Shown: positions 36,255-49,469, counted from the first letter of the stretch. The stretch: 64,000 nucleotides of DNA from Garcia nutans (GCA_947685225.1 CANTUV010000011.1:66080501-66144500); one strand, 5' to 3'. Program-made: numbers and translations. Notes: generated by a model not told the origin, from the sequence alone.

Positions 36255-38115
36255 GGTATTTGGATATATATATATATATATGTGTGTGTGTGTATATATA
36301 TATTATATATATTTTAACTAAAGAATGTTATTTATAAATATATATGAGTATATGTTATATATATTTTAATTAAAAAATAGTATATATAGATATATATAGG
36401 TACATGTTACATATACTTTTAATTAAAGAATGATATTTATAAGCATGTATGGATATATATTAGATACACTTTAACTAAAGAATAATATATTTCAATATAT
36501 ATGGATATGCGTTATTTATACTTTACTAAAGAATATTATTTGCAAATATATGTGAGTATATATTATATATACTTTAATTAAAAAATGATATATGTGGATA
36601 TATATAGCTACATGTTATGTATATTTTAACTAAATGATAATATTTGTAGGTATATGTTATATATACTTTAATTAAAGTTTTATATATGTGAATATATATA
36701 TCGATATATGTTATATATATTTTAACTGAAAATTGTTATTTATAGATATATATGGATATATGTTATATATATTTTTGACTAAAGAATGATATATGAGAAT
36801 ATATATAGGCATATGTTATATATATTTTAATTGAAGAATGATATTTGTAGGTATATATTGATATATTTTGATATATGTAATGTATATTTTAATTAAAAAT
36901 GATAATATATGTCAATATATTTTAATATATATGGATATATAACGGTATATAACTATTTTATATATTTATTTATATGTGAATATATATTACATATAACTAA
37001 ATATACTGAAAAGAATAACAATATATGTTGATATACATGTTACATATAGCTAAATATATATGAGTATATATTGCATATAACTAAATATACATGTTTGATA
37101 CATATATATACATACATATATGTAATATAAATATATATATATATATATTACATATATGTATGTATACATCGATATATGTTATATATATTTTAACTAAAGA
37201 ATTCCATTATATGTGAATATATGTCAGTATATATTGATATATGTTACATATAACTGGATATATGTTTTATATATGTTGGCATATATTATATATAACTAGT
37301 TATGTATTATATATAAGTAGGTATATATTGATATCTATTGGTATATATTGATATTTGTTGATATTTATTATATATACTTTAAATAAATAATAATAATATA
37401 TGTGAGTATTTAAATTTAACTATATAATGATAATATATGTTATATTTATAAAGAAAAAAAATGAGTTTCACATTTCTCATTTGCAAAAAGTTTCATATAC
37501 ACAATATATAAATTTATGATAAATTTATATTTAATTTAGATTTTCTTTAGATATTATGTTGATATAAATTATATATATATATATATATTTAAAGATATAT
37601 GTTGATATATTAGTATATGTTGATATATGTCGGTATATATTACATATATTTTAACAGTATATGTTAGTATATATTAATATATATAGGCATATGTTGATAT
37701 ATATTATATATATTTTAATAATATTTATTGATATACGTTGGTATATATTGATATATGTCGGTATATGTGAGAATATATTATAAAAAATAATAATATATAT
37801 GGGTATATGTTGATGTATATTACACATATTTTAACGTTATATATATATTAAAATATATCAATATATATTATATATATTTCAATAATATTTGTTGATATTT
37901 ATTAATATATATTGATATATATCCATATATATCTACATATGTTAGTATATATTGATATATGTTCGTATATATTATAAATATTTTAATACCATATGTTAAA
38001 ATTTGTTAATATATGTTAATATATATATGTAATTTATATTATATGTTATATATATATTTTAACAGTATATATTGATATATATTATTATTTGTTCGTATAT
38101 ATTATATATGAAATG
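36255..38115. repeat. Degenerate AT-rich tandem repeats (about 1.9 kb)
   Basis: The region is built from diverged units of the type ggatatatgttatatatatt followed by ttaactaaagaatgatat, spaced roughly 55-65 bases apart on the left (36255-36900). On the right (37560-38110) are shorter units such as ttgatatatgtcggtatata. G occurs mostly in the context tgat, tgt or ggtat. It is a low-complexity minisatellite with strong helix-destabilising composition. No ORF. Confidence 0.8.
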
Positions 38116-40600
38116 ATATTGTTATAATTTTATATTAAAAATAATTTTAAATAATTTTTATAGTATATATTAAAATTATTTAAAATATATAAAATAAATA
38201 AAATATACTAATATAAATAAAATTTTATATTTTATTTTTGAAATGAGAGTATATATGGATATTTATGAGTATTTGTTACACATAAATAGAAATTTAATAT
38301 TAAATATTTTTAATTTGATATTTAAAAAAATTATTTTCAAATTAAAAGATGAAAAAATTAAAAAAATACAAATGTTCACTGCTTTTTATATTTTATCTTA
38401 TTTTATATGTTATTTTCATTAATATAATTTTAATTAGAATTAAATTATATTTTCATTAGTGTATATATGTATATATATATGAGGTCTATGACTATATATA
38501 TGAGTATGTATGGGTCTATGACAGTAGTATGTATGCCTGTAAAAGTTCACGTGGTCCTATCCGTAGTTTTGTAATTTAAAAACTCGTGTTTGGGTAAAAC
38601 TGAAAATTTCTTATAGGTGCCGTAGAACTGAAATTAGTTTTTAATTTTAGGTTATTTTTGTAAGTCTCCCTATTGTAAAAGGAAGTTTGGGCTTTTGACA
38701 AAGAGAAATGTTATTACGCCTCGAAAGCCAATCTGAATTGGACTGGGTCGTGTGGGCTCGCAATTTTGTTTTATCCTGGGACTTAATGGGAGAAGCATGC
38801 TCATAATCACATGGGTTTTGGCTCTCTCTCAGTCTCACGCCTTCCCAGTCAAATCATATTGTTAAAGCCATGTTGCATGGACACCAATACAAATATGGGG
38901 TAAAATAAATATATATTAAAAATAAATATATAATAATTCATTTATATATCATTATAATTATACATACATCATATATATATATATATATATTTAAATTATA
39001 AACATATAATGAGAGAAATAGATACATTTAAAATAAATATATATTAGTTTATTTATATATAAATATAATTATATAAGTAAAAAATATTTTTTTAGTAATA
39101 AAATAAAATTTATAAGTAAAATTTATTATACTTATCTACTTATTAATTTATCAATATTATATTAAAATTTTATGATAAAATATATTCTAAAAGTGTTTTA
39201 AAAAATATTTTCGTCATGTTTTAATTGTTTTTTTTTATGTATTTTAGTTATATTTTTTGTATGTTCTAGTTGTATTTTTTATATATCTAAAAAATAAAAA
39301 AAATAATATGTATATAGAATTGTATTCGACACATAACGAATAAATATTAAATGTATATTCATATTAAAAAAGTATCACTCTATTTGAATCACTCTGTTTA
39401 AATTATCAGTGCTTTATAATGAAAAGTTAATAATTATGTTCTTTTTGTGTTGCTAAGACCTTTTACCAACCCAAAAAAAAATCAAAATTATTTTTAGTTA
39501 AAAATTAAATTAAAGTACATCAGTTTGAAAAAATTATATCACCTAATTTTATATAATTTTTTTTAAATTTTATAAAAATACCCGGTCATTTTGTAAAATG
39601 AATAATAAATTTATAGAAAAATTATTATATATACAATAAATTTATAATAAATTATATAAATTTAATAAATATGTAAATTTAATTATATAAATTTAATAAA
39701 TATGTAAATTTAATTATAAATTTTAATAAATTTAAAAATATTTTAAAAATATGATAAGTGGTAATTTTTTTTATTTGTTCTAATAATTTTGTAAAAAAAT
39801 CCAATCGGCGTAGGCCATATCCAGTGCACGATTGATGCGTTGACTATTTAGATCTTTTCCTCCCATGTATCAACCCGGCCCATTTTGCAAGTTCAGACAG
39901 TGAAGTATTTAAAATTAAGGATAATAATAGCAATGTTTTAATAGCAGAGAAATTTAGTTTTTTTTTAATCAAATAAACTTTAGTTTCATATTAGGGTGGT
40001 CTCAGAAATTATAAAATTATGTAAAATAAAATGGATTATGTGACATAGTGAAAATTAATAAACAAATGAGTAAAGATACTATAATATGTTTAGTTTAAGA
40101 ATATTTAGAAAAGTAGGTATAAAAAAGAGAAACGTTTTTGTGCAGTAATATTATTGAATTATGGTACGTTGATTACATTTTTTTCAAATAATATAATATA
40201 TGGTATCATGGATATAGAAATCCTAATTTTAAATATTTTTTTAAAAAAATAATAGATTATCAAAATAAAAAGAATTATAAATATAAAAATATAATATTTA
40301 ACAAGATATACAAAATATCAGCACTTCGATCTGAAATTTTTACAAAAAATAAATAAAAAAATTAAAAATCTACTATAAGTTATCATAAACAGAAATGAGT
40401 TTTTAGATATTTAAATGATAAAATTTAGTAAAAAAAGTGACGGATTTCATTCTAAAACAGTGATTCGTCGGCCATTTTTATCCTAATTTTAACTTTTAAC
40501 GATAATTACTACACTGTTATTAAATAAATTTTTATTAAATTATTCTATAAAAATTAAAGCTATTGTTCTACATTGTTATGTTGTTGGAAATGTCATTTTC
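38116..40600. other. AT-rich intergenic DNA, no gene seen
   Basis: Mostly A/T-rich with short direct repeats (for example taaatttaataaatatgtaa twice near 39655-39715). A more balanced island at 38650-38900 has no recognisable coding content. Confidence 0.5.
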
Positions 40601-41044
40601 ATAAGCTAGCCTTTACATTTTAACAGTCACAGCTTGAGAGTGCATGATTAATGAAAGTATAGAAAGGGCAAAAAGCACTGGCACGATGGCACTTTCTTTT
40701 GCCCATAATGACCGACACACAGGATGACGCAACAACTCAAAAATGTCCTCTGCACTCCAGAGGCCAGGCCTTTTCTATAAAGTGCAGGCTGTTTGTTTGG
40801 ATTGGGGTGAAAAAGCCCAAGCCAAGTGATATATGCCCATTTTTATTAATTACGTACTATTTTTCATCTTCAAGATTGAAATTTGGAAATGAAAGCCCCG
40901 ATGGCCAATACTCAACAGCAGCAGGTGATTCGTAATACTCTATCAATGTGCTGCTTCCATTTTTTCTTTTCATTTTAACCAGTAATAATAGTAGGAATAA
41001 TAAATTCGCAGAAAAACTAAACTGAACGCACTAATCTCTCTCTT

Positions 41045-41050
41045 CACGTG
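41045..41050. promoter_or_regulatory. G-box CACGTG upstream of the BSK gene
   Basis: A perfect CACGTG lies about 300 bp upstream of the BSK start codon. G-boxes bind bZIP and bHLH factors in plants. Whether it lies in the promoter or the 5' leader is not clear, because no decisive TATA box was found. Confidence 0.35.
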
Positions 41051-41348
41051 CTCCTGTTCAGCTTGTCAGGTGACCCTCCTCTTGCCCTGTCTCAGCTTGG
41101 GGGTGCCACATACAAGCCAAGCCAAGAGAAAGACTTTATCTCAGGTCACCCTCTAGTCTACTGCTGCTGCTTCTTCTTTCTTTATTTCCCATTCTTTTCA
41201 ACCGGTGTTGACTTCTCTCGTTAATTTAACTTCCACAGTGCAGTGCTTGTTGATCGATCCTCTTTATTAATCTTTTCAATCCTCTCATCCCTGTTACTCT
41301 ATCGTCATCTGTATATGTAAAACCAGAAGAATCAACCTCTTATTAGTG

Positions 41349-44300
41349 ATGGGCTGCTTTCAGTCAAAAACCACTCATTTAGCTTCCCCGGACCAAGAGC
41401 CCCTTCCCCATGAAGAACCCAAGCCAGATCTCGCTAATGGAGACCTCCATCAAGACCAATACCTTGAACAAGTCGCTCCCTTTAGAGAGTTCACCTTGGC
41501 GGAACTTCGATCCGCTACCAACGGTTTCACCAGTGATTTTATAGTCTCCGAGAGCGGAGACAAGGCTCCCAATGTCGTCTACAGAGGGAAGCTCAACAGC
41601 AATCGCGTCGTCGCCATCAAGCGCTTCTCCAGGCTTTCCTGGCCTGACCCTCACCAGTTTGTGGTAATTTCTTCTTTCTTCCCCTTCTTTCAAATATATT
41701 TTTCTATATGTATTTAGGCATTTCTCTCTTCTTAGACGGAGGCTTCCGGAGTTGGCAAAGTTCGGCATAAGAGATTAGTCAACTTAATTGGGTGTTGCGC
41801 TGAGGGCGATGAACGCTTATTGGTGGCTGAATACATGCCGAAAGACACCCTTTCCAAGCATCTCTTTCATTGTAGGTTTTCTTCTTCCTATTTTTCCTTA
41901 TTCTTTTAAAGAAGCTATTCTTTAATCAAAGGATATTTATTTCGTTTCCTACTTTTCATAGGGGAAAAGCAGCCATTGCCATGGGAAATACGTGTGAGAG
42001 TTGCTTACCACATTGCACAAGCACTTGATCATTGCAATGCCCAAAATCGCAAAATTTACCATGATTTGAATGCTTATAGAGTTCTTTTTGATGAGGTACA
42101 ACATTTCCAACTCACCCACACGCCATGATCCCCACTTCCCTCCCTTCTTTTTTGCTTTTTTTCCTGTTGCTTTTTCTTATTTTTGCGAAGTACGATAGCT
42201 TCAGTTTGGTTGATACCCACTAAAATTTTACCATCAACTTGGACGCATTCATTAAAATGAAATATATATAACAAGTGAACCAAGCTCTTGGTTCACTTGT
42301 TCATTAATTGGGTGCCACTACTTGCCCTTTTATAAGTTGAAGGTGATATATTCTGATCTTCCACATGCTTTCTGCCTCTGCATTTGTTCTGGTGCTTGCC
42401 AGCCTTTTCATATTTATAATATTGAAATATCAGAAACCTGTCTTTTTTCTCGCTAGTAGCATGTATATGTGCCTTGATCTTTGTTTCCATCTTCCACACA
42501 TCTGGAGGATCGTGCATTTAATGGTGTTAATAGTCATGTTATCTGGGCCCTTAAATTCCTTTAACGACAGGATGGCGATCCACGGTTATCTAGTTTTGGC
42601 CTGATGAAGAATAGCCGAGATGGGAAAAGCTACAGCACAAACTTGGCCTATACTCCTCCAGAATTTTTGAGGACAGGTGCATCCTTTTGATTTCTACACA
42701 TTTCAGCGGATTTTTTTACTCTATACAACAGACCAAGGTTTTTATGTATTTCTCAGATTTCAGTTATAAAAAAGAACCATTTTGGTTTTGTTATTTATTT
42801 TTTCAATAGAGAATATTAAAAGGGAGATTTTTAACAAAAACCTGAAGTAAGGCCCTGCCAAGCATCCAAAATATGTTAAAAGGACGAGTAAATGTGGAAC
42901 AAGAATCAACTCAGGCAGGTTGGTCCTGACTTTTTTCAGTGTCCTGCCTTAATTATGCTAAAGATCAGCCTGACTAATATGCATTTGGTGCACCACGGTA
43001 TTACTGACCAGTAAAAATGCTAGGACTATTAATCTAGGAAACCAAACTAGTTGAGATGTTAGGTATCTGCAGTGCATAAACTCTTGATTTTGTTCTCAAG
43101 TTTTAAATGCACATCCTCTTTTATGGGGTTTTATAGCATATGACAACATAAGACATGTTGGCAGCTACTTCCTTACTGATTTTGGAGAATGTTTATGTCA
43201 ATATATCACATATATATAAAATAACAGCTGGATACTTATACTAACTGGATATGTTGTCGGTAAGTATTAATTAGCCTGGTTCTAGGCAGAAATGGTTTAG
43301 CATTCAGCTAGTCCTTTGAGAATCAAATAAAATGATTGAGATAGTCCACCAGCTGTTTATGATTTGAATGCTCAACTGTTGCAGGTAGGGTCATCCCTGA
43401 GAGTGTGATATACAGTTATGGAACTGTTCTGCTGGACCTTTTGAGTGGGAAACATATCCCTCCAAGTCATGTATGTTTATTCTACCACATATCATAATTA
43501 TAGTCTTGTTCTTTAAACAAATTGTTTCTGCTCATGTATCGTAAGACCTGGACTTTGCAATGTTTTTGCTTTTCCATTGTATTTCTGCAGTGCATTTTAG
43601 AAAGGTGGACTTCATAAATTGAAAATGTCTCCTAGACCTTAATTGAAAATTTGTGATTTGTAGTTATTGGTAATTTGTGACAAGACCATAATTTCACTGA
43701 CTATAACTTGTATTGGTTTAGGACTTCTAATAATCTTGTCACATGATTGCTTTTTCTCTAGGCATTGGACTTGATAAGGGGTAAGAATTTATTGTTATTG
43801 TTGGATTCATCTTTGGAAGGACAATATGCAAATGAAGATGCAACCGAGATGGTGGAATTAGCCTCAAAATGTCTACAGTATGAGGCTAAAGATCGACCTG
43901 ATATCAAGTTTCTTCTCTCAGCAGTGGCACCCCTTCAAAGGCAGAAAGAGGTGAACTTTCAAAATGCTTTGACCTCTAGAAAGCTTAGTCATTTTGCTAT
44001 TTCTCATGAGTACACACATGCATCATAGTGCTGCTAATTTAAATGTTCAAATTGTTCCCCTAGGTTGTATCACATGTGTTAATGGGTCTATCAAAAACTC
44101 CTGTGGTGTTGCCAACTCTGCTTTCCCCACTTGGAAAGGCTTGTGCAAGAATGGATCTTACTGCAGTGCATGATATCTTGCTTAAAACGGGCTATAAAGA
44201 TGATGAAGGTGCAGAAAATGAGGTGGGTTATTAGCGTTATTAGAGTTTCTTTATATTGCTTCACAATTTGGCCTCAATTAAGTAAAATTAGCAGGCAAAA

Positions 44301-45207
44301 GTACATAAGACAAAAGGCCACTAAGGGCCAAATACTATCTAAAAACTAATTCGTTTTAAGTGTGTTCTCTCTGAAGCTGTCATTTCAAGAGTGGACTCAA
44401 CAAGTGCAAGATATGCTGAATACAAAAAAATTTGGGGATATTGCTTTTAGAGACAAGGATTTTAAAAATGCTGTTGATTATTATACAAAGGTATGTATGT
44501 GCCTTCCTACCAAACCTGTTTAGATTGAGCTGTGAAATTTTATGATATAGTGTGTGTATACACACGCAATGAGGTTACTGATTAGCTTCATGCATTGAGA
44601 TGCTGTCTTGTATATGGATATATGTACTCTTTTAATACACACAGACATGTACTGTGTTGTGCGGTTACTCTTTAAAACTTGAATTTATTTTTGTTTAATT
44701 CCTAAAGGGGAAGGGGCTGTTATAAGGCTGGTGTTTGACTATTAACTTGTTAGTGCAATGGTTTTTTAAAGCTTTATATTCGGTGCTAGATTTCATTCAT
44801 GACTTGCTGCAATTAGTAGATTTTGAATTGCAATTGGGCAGTTATGACTCTAGATATTACTATTTTGGTGCCTTTTGCTTAGGTCTTGAGTTTATGTTGA
44901 TTGTGAGTTGCCATAGATCTATATTTGAAATTGTATGTCATATTTGCAAATGCAGCTGGTGTTAATGATGTCTGTTCCCTCGGGTACTGTCTTTGTGAGG
45001 CGAGCTTTCTCATACTTGATGATTGGCCAAGCAGAACTTTCCTTGAGAGATGCGATGCAGGCTCAGGTGTGCCTGCCTGAGTGGCCTACTGCCTTCTACA
45101 TTCAAGCTCTTGCACTGTCGAAGCTTGGAATGGAATCTGATGCTCACGACATGCTTAATGATGGAGCCTCCTTCGAGGCAAAGAAGCAGAGCAGCTGGCG
45201 CATTTGA
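41349..45207 (+). CDS. BSK2-like brassinosteroid-signalling kinase (RLCK-XII)
   Basis: BSKs are membrane-anchored receptor-like cytoplasmic kinases that relay brassinosteroid receptor signals. Nine exons join cleanly: 41349-41663, 41736-41871, 41962-42095, 42571-42676, 43385-43470, 43762-43950, 44064-44222, 44377-44490 and 44956-45207, giving 496 codons plus stop, normal for the family. The start at 41349 gives MGCFQSK, an N-myristoylation (Gly2) and palmitoylation (Cys3) anchor. The kinase-like domain spans roughly residues 45-330: VVAIKRFSR has the VAIK lysine, GCCAEGDERLLVAEYMP follows, the catalytic loop is YHDLNAYRVLFDE rather than HRD, and the DFG position is SFG, all BSK hallmarks of weak or absent catalysis. 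The C-terminal third is TPR-like (FGDIAFRDKDFKNAVDYYTK, LRDAMQAQVCLPEWPTAFYI). Blocks such as LVNLIGCCAEGDERLLVAEY and VLMGLSKTPVVLPTLLSPLG resemble Arabidopsis BSK2 more than BSK1 or BSK3, by memory. No lesion was seen. Confidence 0.93.
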
Positions 45208-45855
45208 TTGGACGTATAAAAGATCCAAGTTAACTCCCCATGAAATGGGAGCGGGAGCAAATTTCACACGCTGTGAGCACGAGGGTTATTTTGGTTTAGT
45301 GCTTTCTCCCTCAGCTATCCTTAGAAATAATTTTAGTTTTTTCACACAAAAGAAAATGTATAAAAACTAGTTGATAGCAATTATTAGCGAGAAATAAGTA
45401 GAGGCAGGCCAACATTACAATCTAACCTAACCAATTATTAGCATTCCCTCTTTCTTTGACAGTTGTTTAATCAACTCTGATAATGTTATACCTAAATTGG
45501 TCATTTTGATTAGCTACATAACATTGGGACTTCTTCGAAAAGCATTTGAGCTTTTGAATTTGAACTCTCTGCATCTAATCCAATCCAATCCTGTATCAAG
45601 ATAATACAAGTAAAAGCATTTTGACTAATGATAAAATTATACATTCAGATGTTAAATATAAAAATGTTCCAAAATTTCAAGGTTCGGTAAAAACATAATT
45701 GATAATGTGCATTTATCGCTTGGTTTTTATTTTTTTAATCGGACGACAATTTATATTTATTGATAATTATGGTTGTAGATAATTATTCTTAAATTGTTTA
45801 TTTTTTTTATATGATAAAAATATTAAATGTACCAAAAATAATATTTGGGTACCTT
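45208..45855. other. 3' flank of BSK gene and spacer
   Basis: The first 150-250 bases are likely the BSK 3' UTR. The rest is AT-rich with no gene seen. Confidence 0.5.
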
Positions 45856-45947
45856 ATAAAGGCCTAGAAAGGCATGGAAAAGAAAATGCAGAAAAATATT
45901 TATAAAGGCCTAGAAAGGCATGGAAAAGAAACTGCAGAGAAATATTT
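45856..45947 (+). repeat. Twofold 46-bp tandem duplication
   Basis: Two copies of a 46-bp unit (45856-45901 and 45902-45947) beginning ataaaggcctagaaaggcat differ at only two positions. Each copy contains tataaa at its junction. It sits just upstream of a GC-richer stretch with an ATG at 46035. Confidence 0.85.
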
Positions 45948-46480
45948 CTACTTCTCCCTAGCGCGTGTCGGCGACTGCAACACTGTAAAACTGAGCTCAG
46001 CAGTCAATACGCCCAATCTCCGTCGTCGTTGCATATGGCACTTAGCGGGTATCATCTCTTTAAATGTTATTTTCAGGTTTTTATGTATAATTAAGAATTT
46101 TAATTTCCTAGATTCTTTTGTTCTCATCTCTCATCATCTAATGTTTATATTTAACTATCCTATCCTGTTGTTGAAGTGTCCTTGAAAACTAATTGAATAT
46201 TGGCTCTCCCATAATTTTTACATAAACAATCACTCACATGTTGTTGACCAATCACTTAGCTCTGATTTATATTTTGCTTTTATATTTTTTTTTCCTGAAA
46301 AGTTTTGCTTGGAAAATTGGGCCCTTGCTTTTTTTTTTTTTAAATCTTTTGTCGCTTATTGGCCTCTTGTCAAGAATTGTCTTTTCTGCATATCCTTCTT
46401 TCTTTTGAGAGATCATCTGAAGTTAATGTCTTTAGAATGCCATAATTTTTCTACCTTATTTTTTTTTAATTTGGGTAATT
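45948..46480. other. GC-richer island and spacer before Copia B
   Basis: The stretch 45955-46050 is markedly less AT-rich (gcgcgtgtcggcgactgcaa) and contains ATG at 46035 followed by MALSG-coding bases and a possible splice donor (GG|GTATC, 46049). It could be a first exon of a plus-strand gene, but no following exons could be identified with confidence. Confidence 0.25.
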
Positions 46481-46485
46481 TAGAA

Positions 46486-46974
46486 TGTTACGATTTCAAG
46501 CTCAGATTTCAGAACCAGAAAGAAAGAAAATACAAAAAACACAACACAGCAGATTTACTTGGTTCGACTTTCACAAAGAAAGCCTACATCCAAGGAGGAG
46601 GAGATCCTCAGTCGATCAATCCACTAATTAGAATCAAAGATTACAGATGACAGATTACAGCCTCTCAAAACAACCATTTTCTCACAGATCAACCTTTTTT
46701 CACTCTTAATCACTCACAGAACAAGATGATAACACACTTGTAACAGGTTATTTACAAGAAACAGCAAAGATCAATCAAACCCTAGCAGAGCAGAAATAAT
46801 CGCGCCGCTGGAGAGAGAAAATGTAGAAACAGAAAGGAAAAAATCTATGTTACCCTAACCCTTAACAGCAGTATATATACTAAGTACCATTACCGAGTTT
46901 AACCCTAAACAAAAATGGTGCGTTTCACTTAGTCCAGCAAAAGTCAAGTCAAATTACAGAGTCAAACATCCACA
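46486..46974 (-). repeat. Copia B 3' LTR
   Basis: A 489-bp LTR. On the minus strand a TATA box (GTATATATAC) lies at 46871-46880. The LTR contains several cagattacag-type short repeats. Confidence 0.93.
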
Positions 46975-47048
46975 TATCTCCACCTGACTCTGAAATTCTG
47001 GTTGATCAACATTCAGTTCTCCTCCTCAGGTAATAACCATCTTTATGT

Positions 47049-49469
47049 TCAAACTTTCTGAACTCCAAGCATGCTTAATGCATCCTGAAATTTAGAAACA
47101 GAAACAGCCTTAGTTAGAATATCAGCAGGATTATTAAGAGTAGAGATCTTCTCAACAGCAACTTTACCCTTTGAAATCACATTTCTAATGAAATGTAACC
47201 TCACATCAATGTGTTTTGTTCTCTCATGAAACACACTATTCTTACTTAAATGAATAGCACTTTGAGAGTCACAATACACACAAGTTTTGCTTTGAGAAAA
47301 CCCCAACTCAGATACAATACCTTTGATCCACAAAGCTTCTTTGACAGCTTCTGTCAAAGCTATATATTCGGCCTCTGTGGTTGACAGGGCCACTATATGC
47401 TGTAGGCTTGATTTCCAACTTACAATATTATTGTCAAATATGAAACAATAACCAGTAATTGACCTTCTTTTATCCAAATCAGCAGCAAAATCAGAGTCAC
47501 AGAAACCAGTCACATCAAAATCATGCTTATCAGACTGTTTAAACATTAAACCTACTGTTTTTGAACCATGCAGGTATCTACACAACCATTTAACAGCATC
47601 CCAGTGAGTTTTATTTGGATTACTCATGAATCTACTCACTAAACTGACCCCATATGCTATGTCAGGTCTTGTACAGATCATGGCATACATAATGCTTCCA
47701 ACCACATTTTGATATGGTACATTTTTCATATAATCAGCTTCAGCAACAGTAAGTGGTTTAGAATTTGAATGCAGCTTGAATTGTGAACCTATTGGAGTAG
47801 AAACAACTCTGATTTTATCTAGACCAAACATTTCAAGAAATTTAGACACATAGTCAGTTTGATTTAACAACAAAATGCCTTTATCTCTATTCCTAACTAT
47901 GTTCATACCAAGAATTTTCCTGGCTGGACCTAAGTCCTTCATTTCAAATTCTTTAGACAGTTTGGATTTCAACTTGTTAATTTCAGACATACTCTTACAA
48001 GCAATTAGCATATCATCTACATATAACAACAAATATATGCTCATTCCATTTGGCAAAATAGAATAGTAAACACATGGATCATAACAGCTTCTTTTAAATC
48101 TGTTACTTATCATAAATTCATCAAATCTTCTATACCATTGCCTTGGTGCTTGCCTAAGACCATACAAAGATTTCTGCAGTAAACACACATAATTTTCCTT
48201 ACCAGTTACCACAAAACCTTCTGGTTGAGTCATGTACAGCTCTTCTTCAAGATTACCATGCAGAAAAGCTGTCTTGACATCCATCTGTTCTAATTCCAAG
48301 TTCAACAAAACTGTTATAGACATTATTAATCTTATTGAAACATGTTTAACAACTGGACTAAAGATTTCATGAAAATCAATGCCTTCTCTTTGAGAAAAAC
48401 CTTTAGCAACTACCCTAGCTTTATATCTTGCTTTATCTAGGCCAGGAACAAGAGGTTTTACTTTGTAAATCCACTTGCAGCCAATTATTTTCTTACCTTG
48501 AGGCTTAGGAACCAATTTCCAGGTCTGATTCTTTATCAAAGATGCCATTTCCTCTTCCATGGCAGCTTTCCAGAACTTCCAGCTTGAGCTGGCCTTAGCT
48601 TGCTCATAGCTGATTGGTTCACCTGTTTCAATGACTGCTGCAGACATAAAAGCAAATGCAGTTAATTCAGCATTAACAGTATTGAAGGAATAATCATTTA
48701 ACCTTGCTGGTCTTCTGGTTTCCCTTCTCTGTCTGTCTCTGGTTAACATGTAACCAGCCAGATCATGATCTTCATGTTCTGAATCTTGGTCAGAACCATC
48801 AGCTTGCACATGTTCTTCATTTTCTGCAACATCATTTAAATCCTGAGGAGGAGCTGTCTGATCAGTTGGCTTGAACCTGTCTAACTCCACCTCAAAGATG
48901 TCAAGGTCTGAGTTTAACTCATATTGCTTCACCTGCAAGTTAGTCTTATAAAATTCACTCTCATTAAAGGTTACATCCCTACTAATTACCATTTTATTTT
49001 CTGCAGGGATCCACAGTTTGTACCCCTTAACCCCAGATGGGTAACCAACAAAGACACACCTTTTTGCTCTAGGATCTAGCTTACTTTGTTGATTATGCAT
49101 GTATGCAATACACCCAAAAGTTCTCAGATGCAAATATGAGACTGATATTCTATTCCAGATTTCATTTGGACATTTAAAGTTTATAGCAGAGGCTGGTGAC
49201 CTATTAATTAGGTAACAAGCTGTGAAAGCAGCTTCTGCCCAAAATTTCCTACCTAATCCAGACTCAAACAGCAGGCATCTAACTTTATTTAGAATAGTTC
49301 TATTAAACCTTTCAGCTACACCATTCTGTTGAGGTGTATATGTGCAAGTCCTATGCCTTCCAATACCATTTCTGGTACAGAATTCATTAAACTGATTGTT
49401 TATGAATTCAAGTCCATTGTCTGTCCTTAGAGTTTTAATTTTACAGTCCTTTTGGTTTTCAACTAACAT
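47049..49469 (-). CDS. Copia B integrase remainder, reverse transcriptase and RNase H
   Basis: 806 codons without a stop. Contains the second and third integrase acidic positions (LRTDNGLEF, QNGVAERFNRTI), reverse transcriptase from about residue 300 (WKLVPKPQGKKIIGCKWIYK; the DVKTAFLHG and YVDDMLI motifs; SLYGLRQAPRQWYRRF) and RNase H (FCDSDFAADLDKRRSITGYC, ALSTTEAEYIALTEA, HIDVRLHFIR). It has no start of its own; the ATG at 49469 is internal to integrase. In the parent element this was fused to the upstream frame. All catalytic motifs read intact, so the frameshift is the one visible obstacle to autonomy. Confidence 0.92.
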   Translation of the reverse strand: MLVENQKDCKIKTLRTDNGLEFINNQFNEFCTRNGIGRHRTCTYTPQQNGVAERFNRTILNKVRCLLFESGLGRKFWAEAAFTACYLINRSPASAINFKCPNEIWNRISVSYLHLRTFGCIAYMHNQQSKLDPRAKRCVFVGYPSGVKGYKLWIPAENKMVISRDVTFNESEFYKTNLQVKQYELNSDLDIFEVELDRFKPTDQTAPPQDLNDVAENEEHVQADGSDQDSEHEDHDLAGYMLTRDRQRRETRRPARLNDYSFNTVNAELTAFAFMSAAVIETGEPISYEQAKASSSWKFWKAAMEEEMASLIKNQTWKLVPKPQGKKIIGCKWIYKVKPLVPGLDKARYKARVVAKGFSQREGIDFHEIFSPVVKHVSIRLIMSITVLLNLELEQMDVKTAFLHGNLEEELYMTQPEGFVVTGKENYVCLLQKSLYGLRQAPRQWYRRFDEFMISNRFKRSCYDPCVYYSILPNGMSIYLLLYVDDMLIACKSMSEINKLKSKLSKEFEMKDLGPARKILGMNIVRNRDKGILLLNQTDYVSKFLEMFGLDKIRVVSTPIGSQFKLHSNSKPLTVAEADYMKNVPYQNVVGSIMYAMICTRPDIAYGVSLVSRFMSNPNKTHWDAVKWLCRYLHGSKTVGLMFKQSDKHDFDVTGFCDSDFAADLDKRRSITGYCFIFDNNIVSWKSSLQHIVALSTTEAEYIALTEAVKEALWIKGIVSELGFSQSKTCVYCDSQSAIHLSKNSVFHERTKHIDVRLHFIRNVISKGKVAVEKISTLNNPADILTKAVSVSKFQDALSMLGVQKV

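Noticed and set aside
36255..38115. Considered as a CRISPR-like or satellite array with spacers.
   Set aside because: Units are diverged, AT-only and without regular unique spacers. This is a eukaryotic nuclear region.
42074..42604. Open frames inside a BSK intron on both strands.
   Set aside because: They fall wholly within intron 3 of BSK and are not bounded by conserved coding sequence.
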